A DNA stretch of 64,000 nucleotides from Anastatus disparis (lineage: Eukaryota > Arthropoda > Insecta > Hymenoptera > Eupelmidae), in contig JAFFSR010000244.1 of NCBI GenBank assembly GCA_017163975.1, forward strand, positions 10,169,501-10,233,500. Direction: 5' to 3'. Both the position numbers and the translations under genes were made by a program. Each line of letters opens with the position of its first letter. Position 1 is the stretch's first letter. Under the pieces are notes generated by a model that saw only the letters and a program-made list of their open reading frames with translations, ran no database searches and was not told the DNA's origin. Positions 35,841-50,289 of the stretch are shown here, one piece after another.

Positions 35841-36240
35841 TTTATGTCCGAAGTAGGCCGTATGAGGAACTATAACTTATTAGTTGAAAATATTAATCTT
35901 TTTTTCAATACTTTTAAAATAAAATTTTAATTCTATTGATTTTTTCTTTTGTTTCTTAGATTGACATTTTGTAATGAGTATAGCTGCTGTCGAAGCGCGA
36001 GTCATTTTTTTTCACTAACCTATGTTCAATATGATTGCTCTTTGACATATTGAACGAAACATAGTAGGATCGGTGATGCCATATTGATTTCTCCTGAGAC
36101 ATATTGAGTCTCAATATGTCTCAGGAAGACATATAAATCTTGCAAAAAGTCGAGGAGCGCGTCTGAGACATATGGGATGCCAATACAAATTTAGCATGCT
36201 CTTTACATACTGACACGAATACGGCCTACGAGGACATAAA
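35841..36240. mobile_element. 400-bp fold-back element (B of a tandem pair)
   Basis: Ends TTTATGTCCGAAGTAGGCCG and, inverted, TTTATGTCCTCGTAGGCCGT bound exactly 400 bp. The terminal TATGTCC...GGCCGTAT motif is shared with element A. Inside are a perfect 33-base palindrome at 36093-36125 (16-base arms CCTGAGACATATTGAG around one T) and a 10-base inverted pair GTTCAATATG/CATATTGAAC at 36024-36055. No coding capacity. Confidence 0.8.
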
Positions 36241-39200
36241 CGTATATATACATGTGACCTTTAAGTTTTATAAACCAAATCTCAATAATGAGAAAATTCA
36301 CGAGCCATTTCTTTTGACACATACCCAGCTAGACTCGAGTACAGGCAGAAACTACAAAAGTCTTTCGTATCTTTTAGGCTTAGATATATGTGCGCAGTAC
36401 AAAAGAATGTAAAGAATCAGGTGTTAGGCTTCTCATTTATAAGTATCTTATTTTTTCACGGGCTTTGCTTTATAAAGCGAGAAAACGGAAGTGCGCGCGC
36501 TCTCCACGTTTGAACAATCGAAGCATAGTCGCACGTACCCGTTACTATATATATACGTATAAACACACATACCTTTACCACCATATCCACAGCTTAAAGC
36601 GCAACTATATGGAGTAGCTAGGGCAATTAATATTTAAGAGTAAAATTCTCCCTTCTCTACTACTTTTAAGCATTGCGTGCGCTTCTATGTGTAAAAAGAG
36701 AGAGAGAAAAAAATAAAGAAGAATCTTATACGATCTAGATTCACCGAATGAACCGCTAAGTGCATTTTGCGCTAAAAGTTTGTGTTTTATATGTATAAGA
36801 CTTAAAGGAGTCTAGACTACAGTAGATTCACAGACTTTACAGTTTATGAATGGAGCCGTAGAGTGAATCCTCTTTTTTTTTTCTTTTTTTAAAGCGGCAA
36901 GTCTTATGTTACCTGACCGTGACTCGTTGAGCTTTATAGCTACATTTTGCTTGTTGCTTCACGTTGCTATGCGGGAAGTTTTTGATATCGAATAATTATT
37001 CTATGTTTATAGAGCAAAAAGTAATTTTTTAACTGACTAAACAACATTTTTTCAACGATGTGAATTCTTAAGGAATAGTTTAAGACAAAATTAAAAATTA
37101 TTCCGTTGAGCTCGAAAAAAAGCTCGGCAAAAATTATAAAGCAAACCACAAAATATATTACACTTAATTAGAAAAGCCTATTAATTTTTTATTAAAAAAA
37201 GTTAATCGAATAAATGCATGCAAACAAGGAAAACTCGCACTTAATTAATTTTTTTAACAAAATAATTAAGTCTTTTTTAATTGAACGTATCAATTTTAAA
37301 AAAACTAAAATTAAATAAACAGATAATTATAATTGTTAATCAGGTATCATTACAATATTAATGCCCTTCGTGTTAAAATTAATTTTGTTAAAAAAAACAA
37401 TACTGAAAACGAATAGAGGAACGATAAATAAAAATATTTAGAATAATTCTCAATGTTCTGTCAATCACAATATTATTCTAAATAAAAAGACAGTTTAAAA
37501 ATGATCTTATGTATGTTACTGATTTAGAAACATTATTTTAAAAATTATTCGTATATTGACTAAAAAATTTTAGAAAAGACAAGTTTTGAATCTACAATTC
37601 GAATTCAATTTGTAAATTCAATCTGTTCCTTGGTAACAAAGCATTTAGTGAAAAAAAATCAAATCCTGAACAGGGAAGGAAGTATTCCTTTTTCTGAATA
37701 ATAATTGGTTTTGTAAGTTTATTTTTTCCGTAGATTATATTTTTAAGTTTGCAAACAGAAAACAAACGTATGAAGAGCCTATCGAAAGTTTATAGAACAT
37801 ATGAATATTAAATATTTTTGAATTAATAAAAACATGTTTCTTAATTGAATCAAATAACCAAAATAATAATTTTGAAAAGTTTTTAAAGATTCTAAATTTT
37901 GAACCTTCAAACATATATGCTTTTACGTGAAATTATCGATAACTCGATATTATTGTAATAGTTACACGCATTGAAATTCGTGATATCTGTTATTCAATAC
38001 GATAGTGTTATTGGATACAACAGTTTGTCGATGTACCTATAGAAGGTAAAATTAATTATATTGGTTACTCAATCCAATAAAACAATTGTCTAGGATTAGC
38101 ATATTCCTAAAATAAAAGGAATAGATGGTTGAAACAAACGTACAGATTAAAACTTTTGCTAAGCAAATAACTAACTTCTTGTTTGGAAAAAATTTTTCTG
38201 ACCTCTTACGTCTTTCTTCAAAGTAAAATTCATGAACCTCTCACGTCTTCCTTTAAAGTAAAATTCAACATTTGAGCAACTTGATGAACAACTTATAGAA
38301 ATCTTGAAGATTTAACTTCGTTTTTAGAAGTAGAATCTGGCTCAGCTGAAGAAAGCAAAGATTAAACATCGAGATTTGAAATTCCACTCAGATTAAGAAA
38401 ACAGAGTTTGAACATTCTTGACAGATGCTTCAAATGACAAAGATGAGAATTCCAAACTTTCAAGGTAATCGATACCAAATTTGTAATGTATGTCAATAAA
38501 CTCGAACAAGTATTCATATTTTCACGTTATTCGTTATACAACTGAGTTATAATATTGCTTATAAAATTATTTACATATGTTTCAATACTTTGGGTTGGTT
38601 TTAGATTTTATTTAAATTAATTTTTATTTATGAGCTTATTTTATTTTGATTTATAAGTTTGATTTTATCGTGAGATATTTAAAAATTAAAAAATCATTAG
38701 TGAATTACAAGTTTCAGTTAAGAAAATATTATTTTTGTTAAAAAATTTTGTTTAAAAATATAATCAGAGATCTAATTCTTGATAAGGATCAAATTTTTTA
38801 AAAAATTCTTACATAAGGATAATTATGTTCTAAACAATAACAATTATCGTATTGTATTTTAATTGTAAGTATCATTTAATTCATTGATTCCTATTGTAAC
38901 CAAAAGGCTACCTTAAAGTTTTAATTTTATACAGATTTTGAAATTCAATTATTTCCAAGTATCAACATTAATGATTTAATATTATTTGCATTCATTTTTT
39001 TAAATAACTTATTACTTTACACCATTTTCAAAACATAAAAAAAACTGACAAGGGAGTATCAGGGTATTAAAACTTAGATTTATCCTAATTTTGATATACT
39101 TAATTCTTGCAGGAAAATAATAAATAAAACCACTTCTATTCCGTTCAATATTGAATTTTTCTAAATTTACAAACTATAAAAGCTTTTTACTCGAATAACA

Positions 39201-42200
39201 TAAAAGTTGAGATTAGAATCTTTTTATTTAAAAAATGCGTTTAAAAAAATTAATTGGTTCAAAAGAAAATTGTTATAAAAAAATGTTCTTGAGTAACCGC
39301 TATTGTATTTAAAATTAATAATCATTTCATATTTTTCTCTAATAATATTTTTATCGATTCATCTCTTTTCATATTCGTTTTTCTTTTTAATAGAAAAGTT
39401 TCAATTTCATATTTAATATTAAATGAGTAAAAATCTTCCATAATAATCTGTTTAAAAACTGCAATCCCTTAATGTTTATTCAATTAAACTTGAAAAATCT
39501 TTAAATTTAAACAAAATAGCCTATAACTTTAGAAAAAAAATGAGTGCTGAAAATATGAAAAGAAAATTTAGAAAAATATCAAAAAATTATAATCCTTAAC
39601 ATTTTCTTTATGAGTGCACAGATGATCAAAAATTTATCTTAAGTTTAATCCGCTAATCGAGAACTGCTTCCTTACCGGTTTTTACTAATTATTATTGTTA
39701 ATTTAATTTTGTTTCATAATGCATATTTATTTTATAGAATTAAAGATCAAATTGATACTTAATAAAATAATAAAATATACCATATCAGATTCTCTTACGT
39801 TTTTCATCAATAAGTTTGAAAAACATACGAAATACGCTTAATCATCAAAAACTGAGTCTGCAAAGGTACACTAAAGTAGTTTCTTTATTTTGAATTGACT
39901 TTCAAATTTGAATTTACAACTTTATCTTTATAAAATCTCTAACAATTTCAAAACAAGTTTCCGCATTGTATTGAAAAGTTATCAAGATTTTTTCTGATAA
40001 ATAAAGACAAAAAGGAAACAGTATAAGTAACTTCTTCAACTTAATTTAAATAATGAATTTGGAAGTTAATAGAATTATGTAAAATTTCGATTATCATGGA
40101 TAACAAAGATGCCATTATACACGTGCTTTTACCTTTTTGATCTTTAGATTATATTTATGTGCATTCTAGCTGAAAAAAATTTAGAATTATTTCAGATTGC
40201 TTTACATTTGAATCTATACAAATTGCTGAAGTCAAACAAAAAACCGTTTTTACAATAGTTAAACTTTACAAATTTAAATTTTATTTTAATAATGCTTAAC
40301 GGTAATCATATAAAACTTTACAGTTTTTCATCATTTTTGTAAAACCAACCGTCTAATAAGACAACATGTGTATGCAAATATACGTGACTTTAAAACACTG
40401 GACACCTAGTGAAAGGTACATGAATTTAAATAAACTTATTTTCAAGAATTTATAAAATGAATACAAAAACCTGTAGCTGCATTCTTTTATTCCCTTTATT
40501 TTCTTAATTTAAGAATTCTTTCGAAGGATATATTTGATATACCCATCTATTCAGGGGTAACATTTAATTTATACGCCCTTTCAGGGATAAATTAATATTC
40601 AATTTAACTTTCATAAAAGAAAGACAGAAAAAAAACAAAAACTTAGTCATGGAGATCAAAACTTTTTTTATTGATATTATAACGATAGTTTCTCCCCGTA
40701 GCATCCTTTCAAAAGACTAGTCACCAAAGTGTACGAAAAAAAAGAGAAGAGGAAAAAGAAGGAAAGAGCGCAGACAAATTATAGGTCTGTACATGATGTA
40801 CACAAGTTTGAAAAAAAGGTTTTTGGGGAACCTCTTTTCGCGCCTGTCTGCCCTAATTTGACAGCTCTACGAAAAAAAAACGAAGGAGAAGAAGAAGAAG
40901 CGTAACAACGATGTGCGCGCATCACGTATACTAACGCCAAATGAACAGGTGGTTTGTTATATACGAACGAGCATACGAAACGAGGATTACAAGCATGTCT
41001 ACTGGAGGAAGAAGCTCAGTCATTCTCGTATAAGTTTATATTTCGTTGGGCTTTGCTTATCATGCTTTGGGTTTTCGAATAATTTCTTTATGATTGCAGG
41101 TAATGGGAGGGTAATTGATGTATGACTATGGTATATTTCTAAAATTAAACCTACATTTTTAAATATCAAAGATTGTCATTAAGTTATGTGTGTACGCAAG
41201 ACATTTCACGTGAATTCTTTGCTGTCAAAAAATAATAATCGTTAAGAGCCTCGGAATATGCTTTATTTGATACCCAAAACATGCAAAAAAGTTTTTAAAA
41301 GTCAAAACATAAATGATGAAAAATCATGGAGTATTAGGAACCATAATTTTTAGCTATTTTTTTCTAAATCAATTATTAAATAAATTTTTTATTCGAAAAT
41401 TATCAACTTTGAGTGAAAACTTAATAAACTTCTTTTTGCTCAATAAGACATTTGGAATATACCTGAACTTTTGCAAATTACAACATGCTGATTTTTTAAC
41501 TTATCTGATTACCTAATTCAAAAATCATCCAATTTAAATTTGAATTTAATCTATTAAAAAAAAATATTCATTATAATATACATCGATAATTTTTTATTAT
41601 TTTTTACAATTGCATCCCAAAACAACTTGAAACTTTTGGAACTACACGCATAATGGATTAGTTTAAAGTGGACAATTTTTTATCTAATAGTAGGATTCTA
41701 AGTTGAACATTGTCAAAGTAGACGTACAAATGAATTTAAATCGTCTTAGAATTTTTTGCTTGAACAAAATTTGATTTATAAAAAAATCAATAGCTTATTT
41801 TTTCGTTTCTCTATTGCGAAGTAACAGTCCACGGCACAAGTTGAATAAATTACTGAATGTTGACAAAGTTTGAAAAAATGAATAAAATAAAACGAAGGAC
41901 AAAATAACAGAAGACTTTTTACCAGTATAAAAAGAGATGTTAAATAATACATTAATGCCCTTTACATACAATTTGTATTTAAAAAAAAAAAGAAAACGCA
42001 TCAACGCATATATTCTGCAAATAAAAGAATACCAAAACCTTAAATCGTCATGCCGATAAAATATACGTAAATTATTTTACAATTCTACAATGTCATAAAC
42101 GAGAGTACAGGTGAAAAAATTTAAATTTTATCACATACTCATCCGAAACTCAAGAGGAGAGAAACGCTTGTATTTTGATGTATTCTTGAATAATCTAAAA

Positions 42201-45166
42201 TAAAAAAAAAATCCATCAAAAAAATAAAAGAACTAACTTTTTATCTCTCTCTCTTCCTACAATAAAAGTGAGCCAAGAAAAGGTAAACCATCAAAATAAA
42301 AAAAAAATTAAAAACCCAACAAAAAAAATAAAAGAAAAGGGTACGTGAAGTAGAAAACCGAGAAGGTAAGCCACAGGGGGTCGGTGCATACAAAACTGAC
42401 ATGTTTATCACACTCGTTTTCAGTTTCACTCTGAAGGCTTCTTCTTCTCCTTCTTATCCTTCTCTTTTTTTCGTTTCTTCTAATGTCTTTCGTGGTGCAC
42501 TTGTTGCTTGGCCAGTAAAATAGGAATTCGAATTACACATTACGCCTCTCCCTTTTTTGCATACAAATGTCCGTGAATCTTTAATTTTTCTTTATATGTA
42601 TCGTAAAAATGGGCCTAGAAATAAAACGAGCCTGGCAGATAAATTTTTTTACAACCTTATCATGTCGAGTATTTTACGGATGTAATTTTTTTCTTCTCTC
42701 GAAAAAATTCAAAATATCCCGTATTATGGACTTTTATTCACGTCAATTAAGAAAATATGAGTATCCAGTTCATTCGATTAACTATTTAAAGTGCGCCTCC
42801 TTTCTTTCGCGCAGATAAACCGAAAAAAAGGGAAAGAAATCAAGATAAAATAAAAGGAAAACATGCGCTCTTTTATTTTTTGTCTAATCGTTTGATCTTC
42901 CACATAAATCGTTTAAAAAGTAAAAGAAAAAGGAGAAAGAGGGAGAGAAAAAATAAAGAGGGAAGAAGTTAAAAAGCCAAGGTGTACAAAGTTGACAGAA
43001 GCTTAAGTATAATTTTCTCAGTTAAAAAAAAGAGAAAAAAAAAACTAAAGAAGAACGATTATTTCCTCAAAACGTATACATATATAGTTTAGGATGACTT
43101 AGCTATGCGAGCACTCGCATATATAGATAACATATATTTCCAAAAGTCATCCTTGTAATGCTCGAGGTCCTTCAGAATCGGATTACCGCCCTTATCCGGC
43201 AAAACGTTAATTACCATATCCAAGGTACATAATAATTCATGCATTATGAATGGCGGCACTGAACTTAGCCAAGCGTATATAGACAACGAGAAGAAGAAGA
43301 AGAGGCAGAAGGAGAAGAAGAACTATTACATCGTCCGAAAAGGGGACGATGCTGAAATATAGAAAATAAAAAATAAAAATAATAAAAGTGCTATGTATGG
43401 GAGGAAGTAAGGAGTAAGCATTATAAATGGATGATAAAAAATGCGAGGGCTAAGGATATCTTGATGAGATTACGTTAAATATTGCGGTTCTATTAAAAAA
43501 AGGAAAAATATGTCAAAGCGAAAAGTTTTGACGCGTTTATCGACTCTAATAAAAAGCGAGTTTCTTAATTTGATTTTATCAATTTCTTTTTATGTACGTT
43601 CATTGATCGTTCGTAAACTAATGCATCGATTTCAATGACTTTTGGAGCATTTGATGAATAACTAACCCAAATTCATATATAGTATTTTTTGAAAATTAGT
43701 AGAAATAAATTTTATTTTTAGTGAATCACCCTTAATGACTTGTCTACGATTGCTAGACAGATTGTCTCATATCTCATTTTTTAAATTTATTTTAACTATT
43801 ATTTTATCATTCAGTCGCATTCTTTACTTTTTTATTGTCAAATCAAAATTTTTTGTGAAAGAAACGTTTTTTGCATATTTTAAAATGATAAACATAAAAT
43901 ATAAGAGTAACAAATTCAAAATTTAAAAAAAAATAAAAATAATTTAAAGCAGTTTAAAAAATAATTATTATAATAATTCGAATTTTTCGAAATCGCTTCT
44001 ATAACCAACTTCGAAATTATTAAGAAACTTTTACTTTTAATTTGTTAAAATTAATCAATAAAATAAAAAAGTTTCTAACCATTTTTCACTGTTGTCATAA
44101 AAATGGTTTTATTTTTATTATAATTATTCGATGAAATTTTTATAATAATCGTTAGTATTCTTTTGTTATTAAACGCTTTCAATATTTATTAATTAGAATT
44201 TGTTAGATGAAAACATGCATAATATTTTCACAATAATTAATAATTACAAAATACAAATATATAAGTTAATAAATAAAGTTGATCAAATTTGAGAACTAGA
44301 CCAATACGACTTGAATTTTATTAATAATCGTAGTTTACAAAGGAAATGAATTAAACGCTGAATAATTTAGATGCGCCAAAAAAAAAACTGTTCGCACATT
44401 TCGTTGAATCCCAGACAAATAAATTTATTCATTTCTTAAATCTACATTTTTCAGTACAGTTATGAATTTAAATGTACCCTTTCAAACAAATCATCTTTTC
44501 ATCGTATTTCTCCTCTTTTTTTTTCATTTATCCATAATCCTTTACCACCTACTCAAGCATTTATTTGACGTCCTTTTTTTCTTTGAAATTTCAAGCTTGA
44601 ATTTAAAATTCATAAAATTGAATTAATCTGCACATCATCAAAACCGTAAAGCGCGTAATTTAAGTTTGTCGGAGTCAAGGTAAAAAGGTACTAAAATTCT
44701 TTTTTATACAATCAACAAGTGCACCTGTAAATACTTAACGCTAAAACATGATTGAGAAATTCAGTTTTACGATTTGTACGAAAATAGAAGTTCTTTGAAA
44801 ATTCGTATTTTTATCATCCTTTAATTTATTTAAATATTTTCTTAGTTATTTAAATACTTTAAACTTTTTGTGCTATTTTTTATTAGAATGTATAAATATG
44901 TTTTTGCTTCAAGTGATCATATTTAAATTTTCTAAAGTTCATATTTTAATGATGTTTTAGTAATATTAAATATTTAAAGATCTTCACAGCATTTAAACAT
45001 TAAAAGCTTATTTCTTTTTAGATTCTATATATTAGAAACTTAGAAAAATGGCCTTAAAAATCATGCATAAAAATATTATTCCTAAAAAAATTAACTGATA
45101 AATGAAGCTAGCTACCATCTGCATTTATAATGGTAATTTTACATTAAAATATCAATTATTTTTATA

Positions 45167-45170
<4 letters not shown>
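36241..45170. other. long AT-rich stretch without genes
   Basis: Less AT-rich islands at about 36300-36960, 40680-41110, 42080-42560 and 43080-43330 contain purine tracts and CpG words. A diverged 34-36 bp tandem duplication (CTCTTACGTCTTTCTTCAAA type) lies at 38200-38269. Except for the weak exon candidate listed at 43089-43286, frames are low-complexity. Confidence 0.4.
43089..43286 (-). CDS. weak candidate exon or small ORF, 65 aa
   Basis: Unlike neighbouring frames this one has balanced, protein-like composition in its C-terminal half (for example MVINVLPDKGGNPILKD and LEHYKDDFWKYMLSIYAS) and is less AT-rich. It starts with ATG at 43286 and stops at 43089. There is no recognised domain. 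No poly(A) signal or clear splice sites were identified. It may be a conserved exon, a small peptide gene, or chance. Confidence 0.2.
   Translation of the reverse strand: MSIYAWLSSVPPFIMHELLCTLDMVINVLPDKGGNPILKDLEHYKDDFWKYMLSIYASARIAKSS

Positions 45171-45205
<35 letters not shown>
45171..45205. repeat. (AT)17 microsatellite
   Basis: A pure AT dinucleotide run of about 35 bases, the longest perfect microsatellite in the window. Confidence 0.95.
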
Positions 45206-45206
<1 letters not shown>

Positions 45207-48200
45207 TATTTCAATCACTATGAGCCAGAATAATGTCCTTCAAAGTTCAGAACACTGCTAACTTAGAATATAAAATATCAAGGAGGATTGAACTCTTTCA
45301 AGATCGCACCTGTACAACATCGGAGAGGAAAAGAAGACACGAATCCTCTTTCTTATTTTTTTTCTTTCTCTTTTAGCTTTATTCTCAAAGGCATACCACC
45401 GCATACGTATATAAGCCTCGAAACGAATATATATGAGCATTACGTAACGCATTAAGATCTTCAAAGATTACCATGCCTGCAACAAATATCACGTTTTATT
45501 ATTCCATTTTCTGCCTTATCGCCAATAACTTGTATAGAAATCTTCTAACACTTTTCGTATACGTATACGAGCACCAACACACACGCGCAGCTTTAATGCC
45601 GAAACTTTAATGTATTGTTAAACCTTTAATTTTAGCACGCATTTGTGAATTTAGAAAAATCCGAGGCTATGTTAATGTATATCTATGCATTTAATATATG
45701 TGACTGTGTGTGCATATAATTTTACATATGCGGATGAGAAATAATAAATATAAAATGTATAAACGCAGTGAACATAAGAATGTATGTCTATGTGTAATCA
45801 GCACATATATGCATATGTGCATATGTTAACGTAAGTATGTGTGTATATTAAAATTGTAGATATGGGTATAAACAAACATGTGCATACATGAATATTAGTA
45901 TTTAAGTGTATGTGCAAGTGCAACCGATATATATGTGTGTGTTAGAGTATGTAGATATATATGAATTTTTCTTTTGTATTTCATGTATGAGTGTGTATAT
46001 GCATAATGTGTAAAACTAAAATAGAGGTATATTATACACTTGTACAGCGTAATTGTGAATAATTTTAATGTAAATCTATGTGTACTATATTTATTTGATA
46101 GTTAATTTTAATTTTTAATGCAAAAATACATTTTAATTGTCATCCTACTGTCACGACATTCTCACATTGTCACTTCTTTCTTTTTTAAGGGTGAATCATA
46201 AAGTAGTTTCGAGGAATCAAGCCTTTCGAAAGGTGCTTAATATATATAAAAAAAAAAGTTTCATATTCTCATTTTCTCTAACTCTTTCTTCCTCAGTGAC
46301 CATCCATTTTTTTAGAAACATATACTACATCAGAAAGTGAGAGAGAGCGAGAGGAACTTTGGAATTTTATATGAGACCTACGGTAGTAAAGTCCCGCCGT
46401 GGGAAGTCACACGAGTGAGGAGTATGAACGTTTCTCTTTTTTTTTTCTTTTAGTTTTGACCCATAGTGTTTATAGTATAGCTCCTTTTGGACTCTTATGA
46501 TTTTCTCACTGCTTGTTTTAGTTAAGTGAAATAGCTATGGACCGTGGGTATAGAAGTATCAAGTGGTGCGTCCGTGGGTTACTTTTATTTCTTTTTCTTT
46601 TTTTTTCAAGAATCGTAAGACTATGCAGGTCTTACTATTGCATAGTTGATTTCTGGAATTAGAGTGACATGCTTTCGGTATTTTTTCAGTTTAACGTGCG
46701 TGTGAATTAATTATTTAGATGTTATGAATGCATGTTTACAATAAAATAGAGGATAAATGCTTGCTCGTATAGTTTTACACAAAGGGTTAATGTTTTCAGA
46801 TAAATATTTAAAATTTGCAAAAAAATGTCAAATAGAATATCAAATTAATGGAAGAAAAGACTGAGAATGTAGAAACAAGTGTAGCACTCATACTTTATTT
46901 AAAGACTGGAACAATATAGATTTAATCTCACCATTAAATTACCATTTAGAATATTCAAATGATGATTAATTATTTTTATATTTACTACTATAAAAGCTAA
47001 ATTAACCAAACCAACAAACATTAAAAATTATTAAAGCTCGATTACCCAAGAAGAAAAGAAAAATATTTCACGTGGCTGTAACATACTTATGAAATTCCAA
47101 GCTCGCGCTCGCATCCTCTTTCTCTGCCTCGTACTTATATATACATATGAAATGCATAAGATAAAGACGCGAGCTATTTAAACCGGACGATTGGCCCTGG
47201 CTATTTCGGTGATGTATAACTTCTAAAAGAGAGATTGCTTGGCTTCGATAAAACTCAACGTGTATAACGCTTGCACACACATATACACTCGCGGTACGTG
47301 TATATACGTATAATGCACTGTACTTCGAGAAGATGGATTTCGTTAGTATGGCAAAAGAGATAGGCTGCTTCCCGGAAGCTTTTCCTTTGATACAAATCTT
47401 CTCAAAGGGTTCCGTTGCTGCTGCTTTTCTAGTTTTAGCTACCGTTTTGCTTTATTTATTAGTCTTTTTTTATCTTGTTTCTACTTTTTTTCAGAAAAAA
47501 TTCTTCTGGTCACTAATTAAGTTATGTATTTTCGAGCCGATCGTGAGCTCCTCATAGAATTTCTTAAAAGTCGTAATAATTAATTCAAATATTCAAATGA
47601 TAATGTTGTAATAGTACTTTGAAATTACTTATCTTTTTCGCTTGTTAAAATAATAACATATATCATCAAATATAAATGAATTATTAAAGAAACGCAACAC
47701 GTAACCGATAGTTAATGTAATTAAAAAGTTTCAGAGCTTATTTTTTATTTATAAGTTTATGAAGTGATTATGAAGTGACAATAAATTACGTAAGAAGCCT
47801 TTTTATACAACATTTAATTATCAATACATTAACTGATATTAAACGTTAAAAAAAAGAATAAAATAAATAAGAAGAGGCTTTTTTTATTTTCTTTACGGAG
47901 CAAAAGCCGCGATCACATTGCCGATAGGAGAGATGTATAATAAATAGAATTTAAAAAATGTAATAATTATTCTCTCTGGTGAATTCTTTTATTTTTTCGT
48001 TGGCTGTTGGTTGTTTCTACGCTATCTTAGTCATGAAAGTGTTCTAACTGTTACTAATAAATTCAATACTTCGTAATGGAAACCATAATTACCCCCCTTT
48101 TTACATGATACATAGCTCTTTCACACGTTAACGAAACATAACTTTTTTTTTCTTCTTTCTTATTCTTTTATTTTTTTCAAATTATACTTTTTAACATTTT

Positions 48201-50289
48201 GTTAATTTGTTGTTTCTTTCTGTGAATTAAGGATTAATGAGATGTGGAATCGAGAACTTTGCTAATACAAAGTTTCGTTATTATACAAAGAATATTATCT
48301 TGTTAAAAAGTAATGACCGGGAGATTTGAAGCGTTTAAAATCTTCAATTATGATTGGTTATCCACCGTTAAAGCATTAAAAATAAATAAAATTGACCTGC
48401 AAAATCAACACAGCTCATTTTAAGTTAATCCTACGAATAATATTTTTCGACTGGTTTATAGCTAAATTAGAAAAAATATTAAACCATTTTCATTACTTGT
48501 AAACTAGCCATGCTTTAACTTCTGTACATACATATGTATGTGTGTATGGATTGTTTATTATTAATGTAGTATTTTTCATAATTTACATAGTATAATTTTC
48601 ATACGAAATTAAATCTCTTCTATAGTCAGAATGAAATATAGTAATTTAACCAAAATAATCATGTCCGTAATCATTCATCAATGATAATTCATCCCTAATG
48701 AATTTAATCACTTTTTATTAACATTTTGTTAAGCTATCTTTCTAAATTAAGCACTTCCAAAGTTAAGTCATAGTGAAAATTGACGGCAAAAAATATTCAT
48801 AATACTCTAAAAAAATGCAAACTAAAAATCAATCATTCCTTATAACCGCGTATTTTGGTTTTTTAATAATTTTTAATAATGCAGCTTTTGCCGAGATAAT
48901 TTATATTTTTATTTTTATAAAAAATAAAAATGATTTATACACTTCTGTATTTTTTAATATTTATATATTGTTGGATAAAATTAATGAACATGTTTGTTAA
49001 ATACAACTTAACTTGGAGCGCGTTGAATATGTCATGTATTTTTTAAAATATTATACTTTTTTAACATTTTTGCAAAATGATTTTATCAAAAATTTATGTA
49101 TAAACAAGATAAAAAATTATTTATTTGCTATTCGTTTATGATTATTATATTATATAAAATTATATAAACAATAACAATACACAGAATATTTGAAAACAAT
49201 TTAAAGGATAATTGTGAAATGTAATTTTTATTCACAACTTTTCTAAATTTTGTTTAATCAATGTCTTTATTAATTATTATTTATTCTAATGATTATCTAC
49301 TTGTTATACAAATATTAAATATATTTGGAAATATTTTTTTTATAGTTTACAAGTAATAATTGAAATTAATTTATTAGAATTATTTATAATTGTTAAAATT
49401 TAATCTACTATTGTTAATATTAGTTGTATTTTACATTAAGTATATTTAAATTTTTCAAACAACTTTCTAATATACCTGTGTTGAATAACATTTCAACAAT
49501 GAATACCTTTGCATCATAAAATTCATAATTCCATGCGGCTGGTCAAAGAGCTTGAAATAAAAATAAATATTCCCGAAAATACGTGAAAAACTAGATCTAG
49601 AACAATAAAAAAAAAGAAAAAAATGGTAAAATACTTTATCCTAAGCATATATGTATACAGAAAAGTCGGGGAAAAAGTCGAAGCCATGCTTTATCTGTAA
49701 AGCTTTATAGTTCAATCTTACAAAAACACACGATTAACTCTAATATTGGCAAAAAAGAAGGGGGGCATTTACAACAGCAGTTTAGCGTCAAAATATTTTT
49801 TTAGGATCTTCATATTATTCATAGAGTAGGCGCCTATATCCACTATTAACCTTACGAAAGAAACTTGTCAATTCATTCTTTTTTTCCTTTTTTTTTTTAT
49901 TTTCTAAATACCATGGAATATCTTTTAAGTGGTTGGTCGAAAAATCGCTCAGCAGGTGTCAGAGTGAGGTCTTTTAAGTCGTTGAAAGGAAACACCTATT
50001 AGGAGGTGACTAATAGCGACACGTGCTGAAATAATAAACGTTTAACGACTCGAAGCTGGCGTAGGAGTGTAACTAAAACTTATTACCGACGCAATGGAGA
50101 TTCTCATGATCATGAAAATTTGTTTATTTTATCGATTTTGGAATGTTTTACAATTTATGAGGTTGAATTTAAAAACTTGCTTGATAACATATTTTTATGG
50201 TATTATTTTTATATTATTTTACTAAAATTTTTCCACTAAAAGTTATATTTTTAGATTTTATCCAATTTTTTATTACCTAAAAACAATAT
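45206..50289. other. AT-rich stretch with a TG/TA island, no genes
   Basis: From 45660 to 46010 the plus strand is an alternating TG/TA/CA island that includes the hairpin GCACATAT-ATGC-ATATGTGC at 45801-45820. Islands at 46130-46620, 47040-47550 and 49500-50110 are less AT-rich. A 74-codon frame at 47333-47557 has two hydrophobic stretches, but the T-rich sequence alone explains them. Confidence 0.4.

Noticed and set aside
47333..47557. 74-codon frame with two hydrophobic segments, possibly a membrane peptide
   Set aside because: T-rich DNA gives Leu/Phe/Val-rich hydrophobic stretches by chance; no promoter, homology or conservation can be shown.
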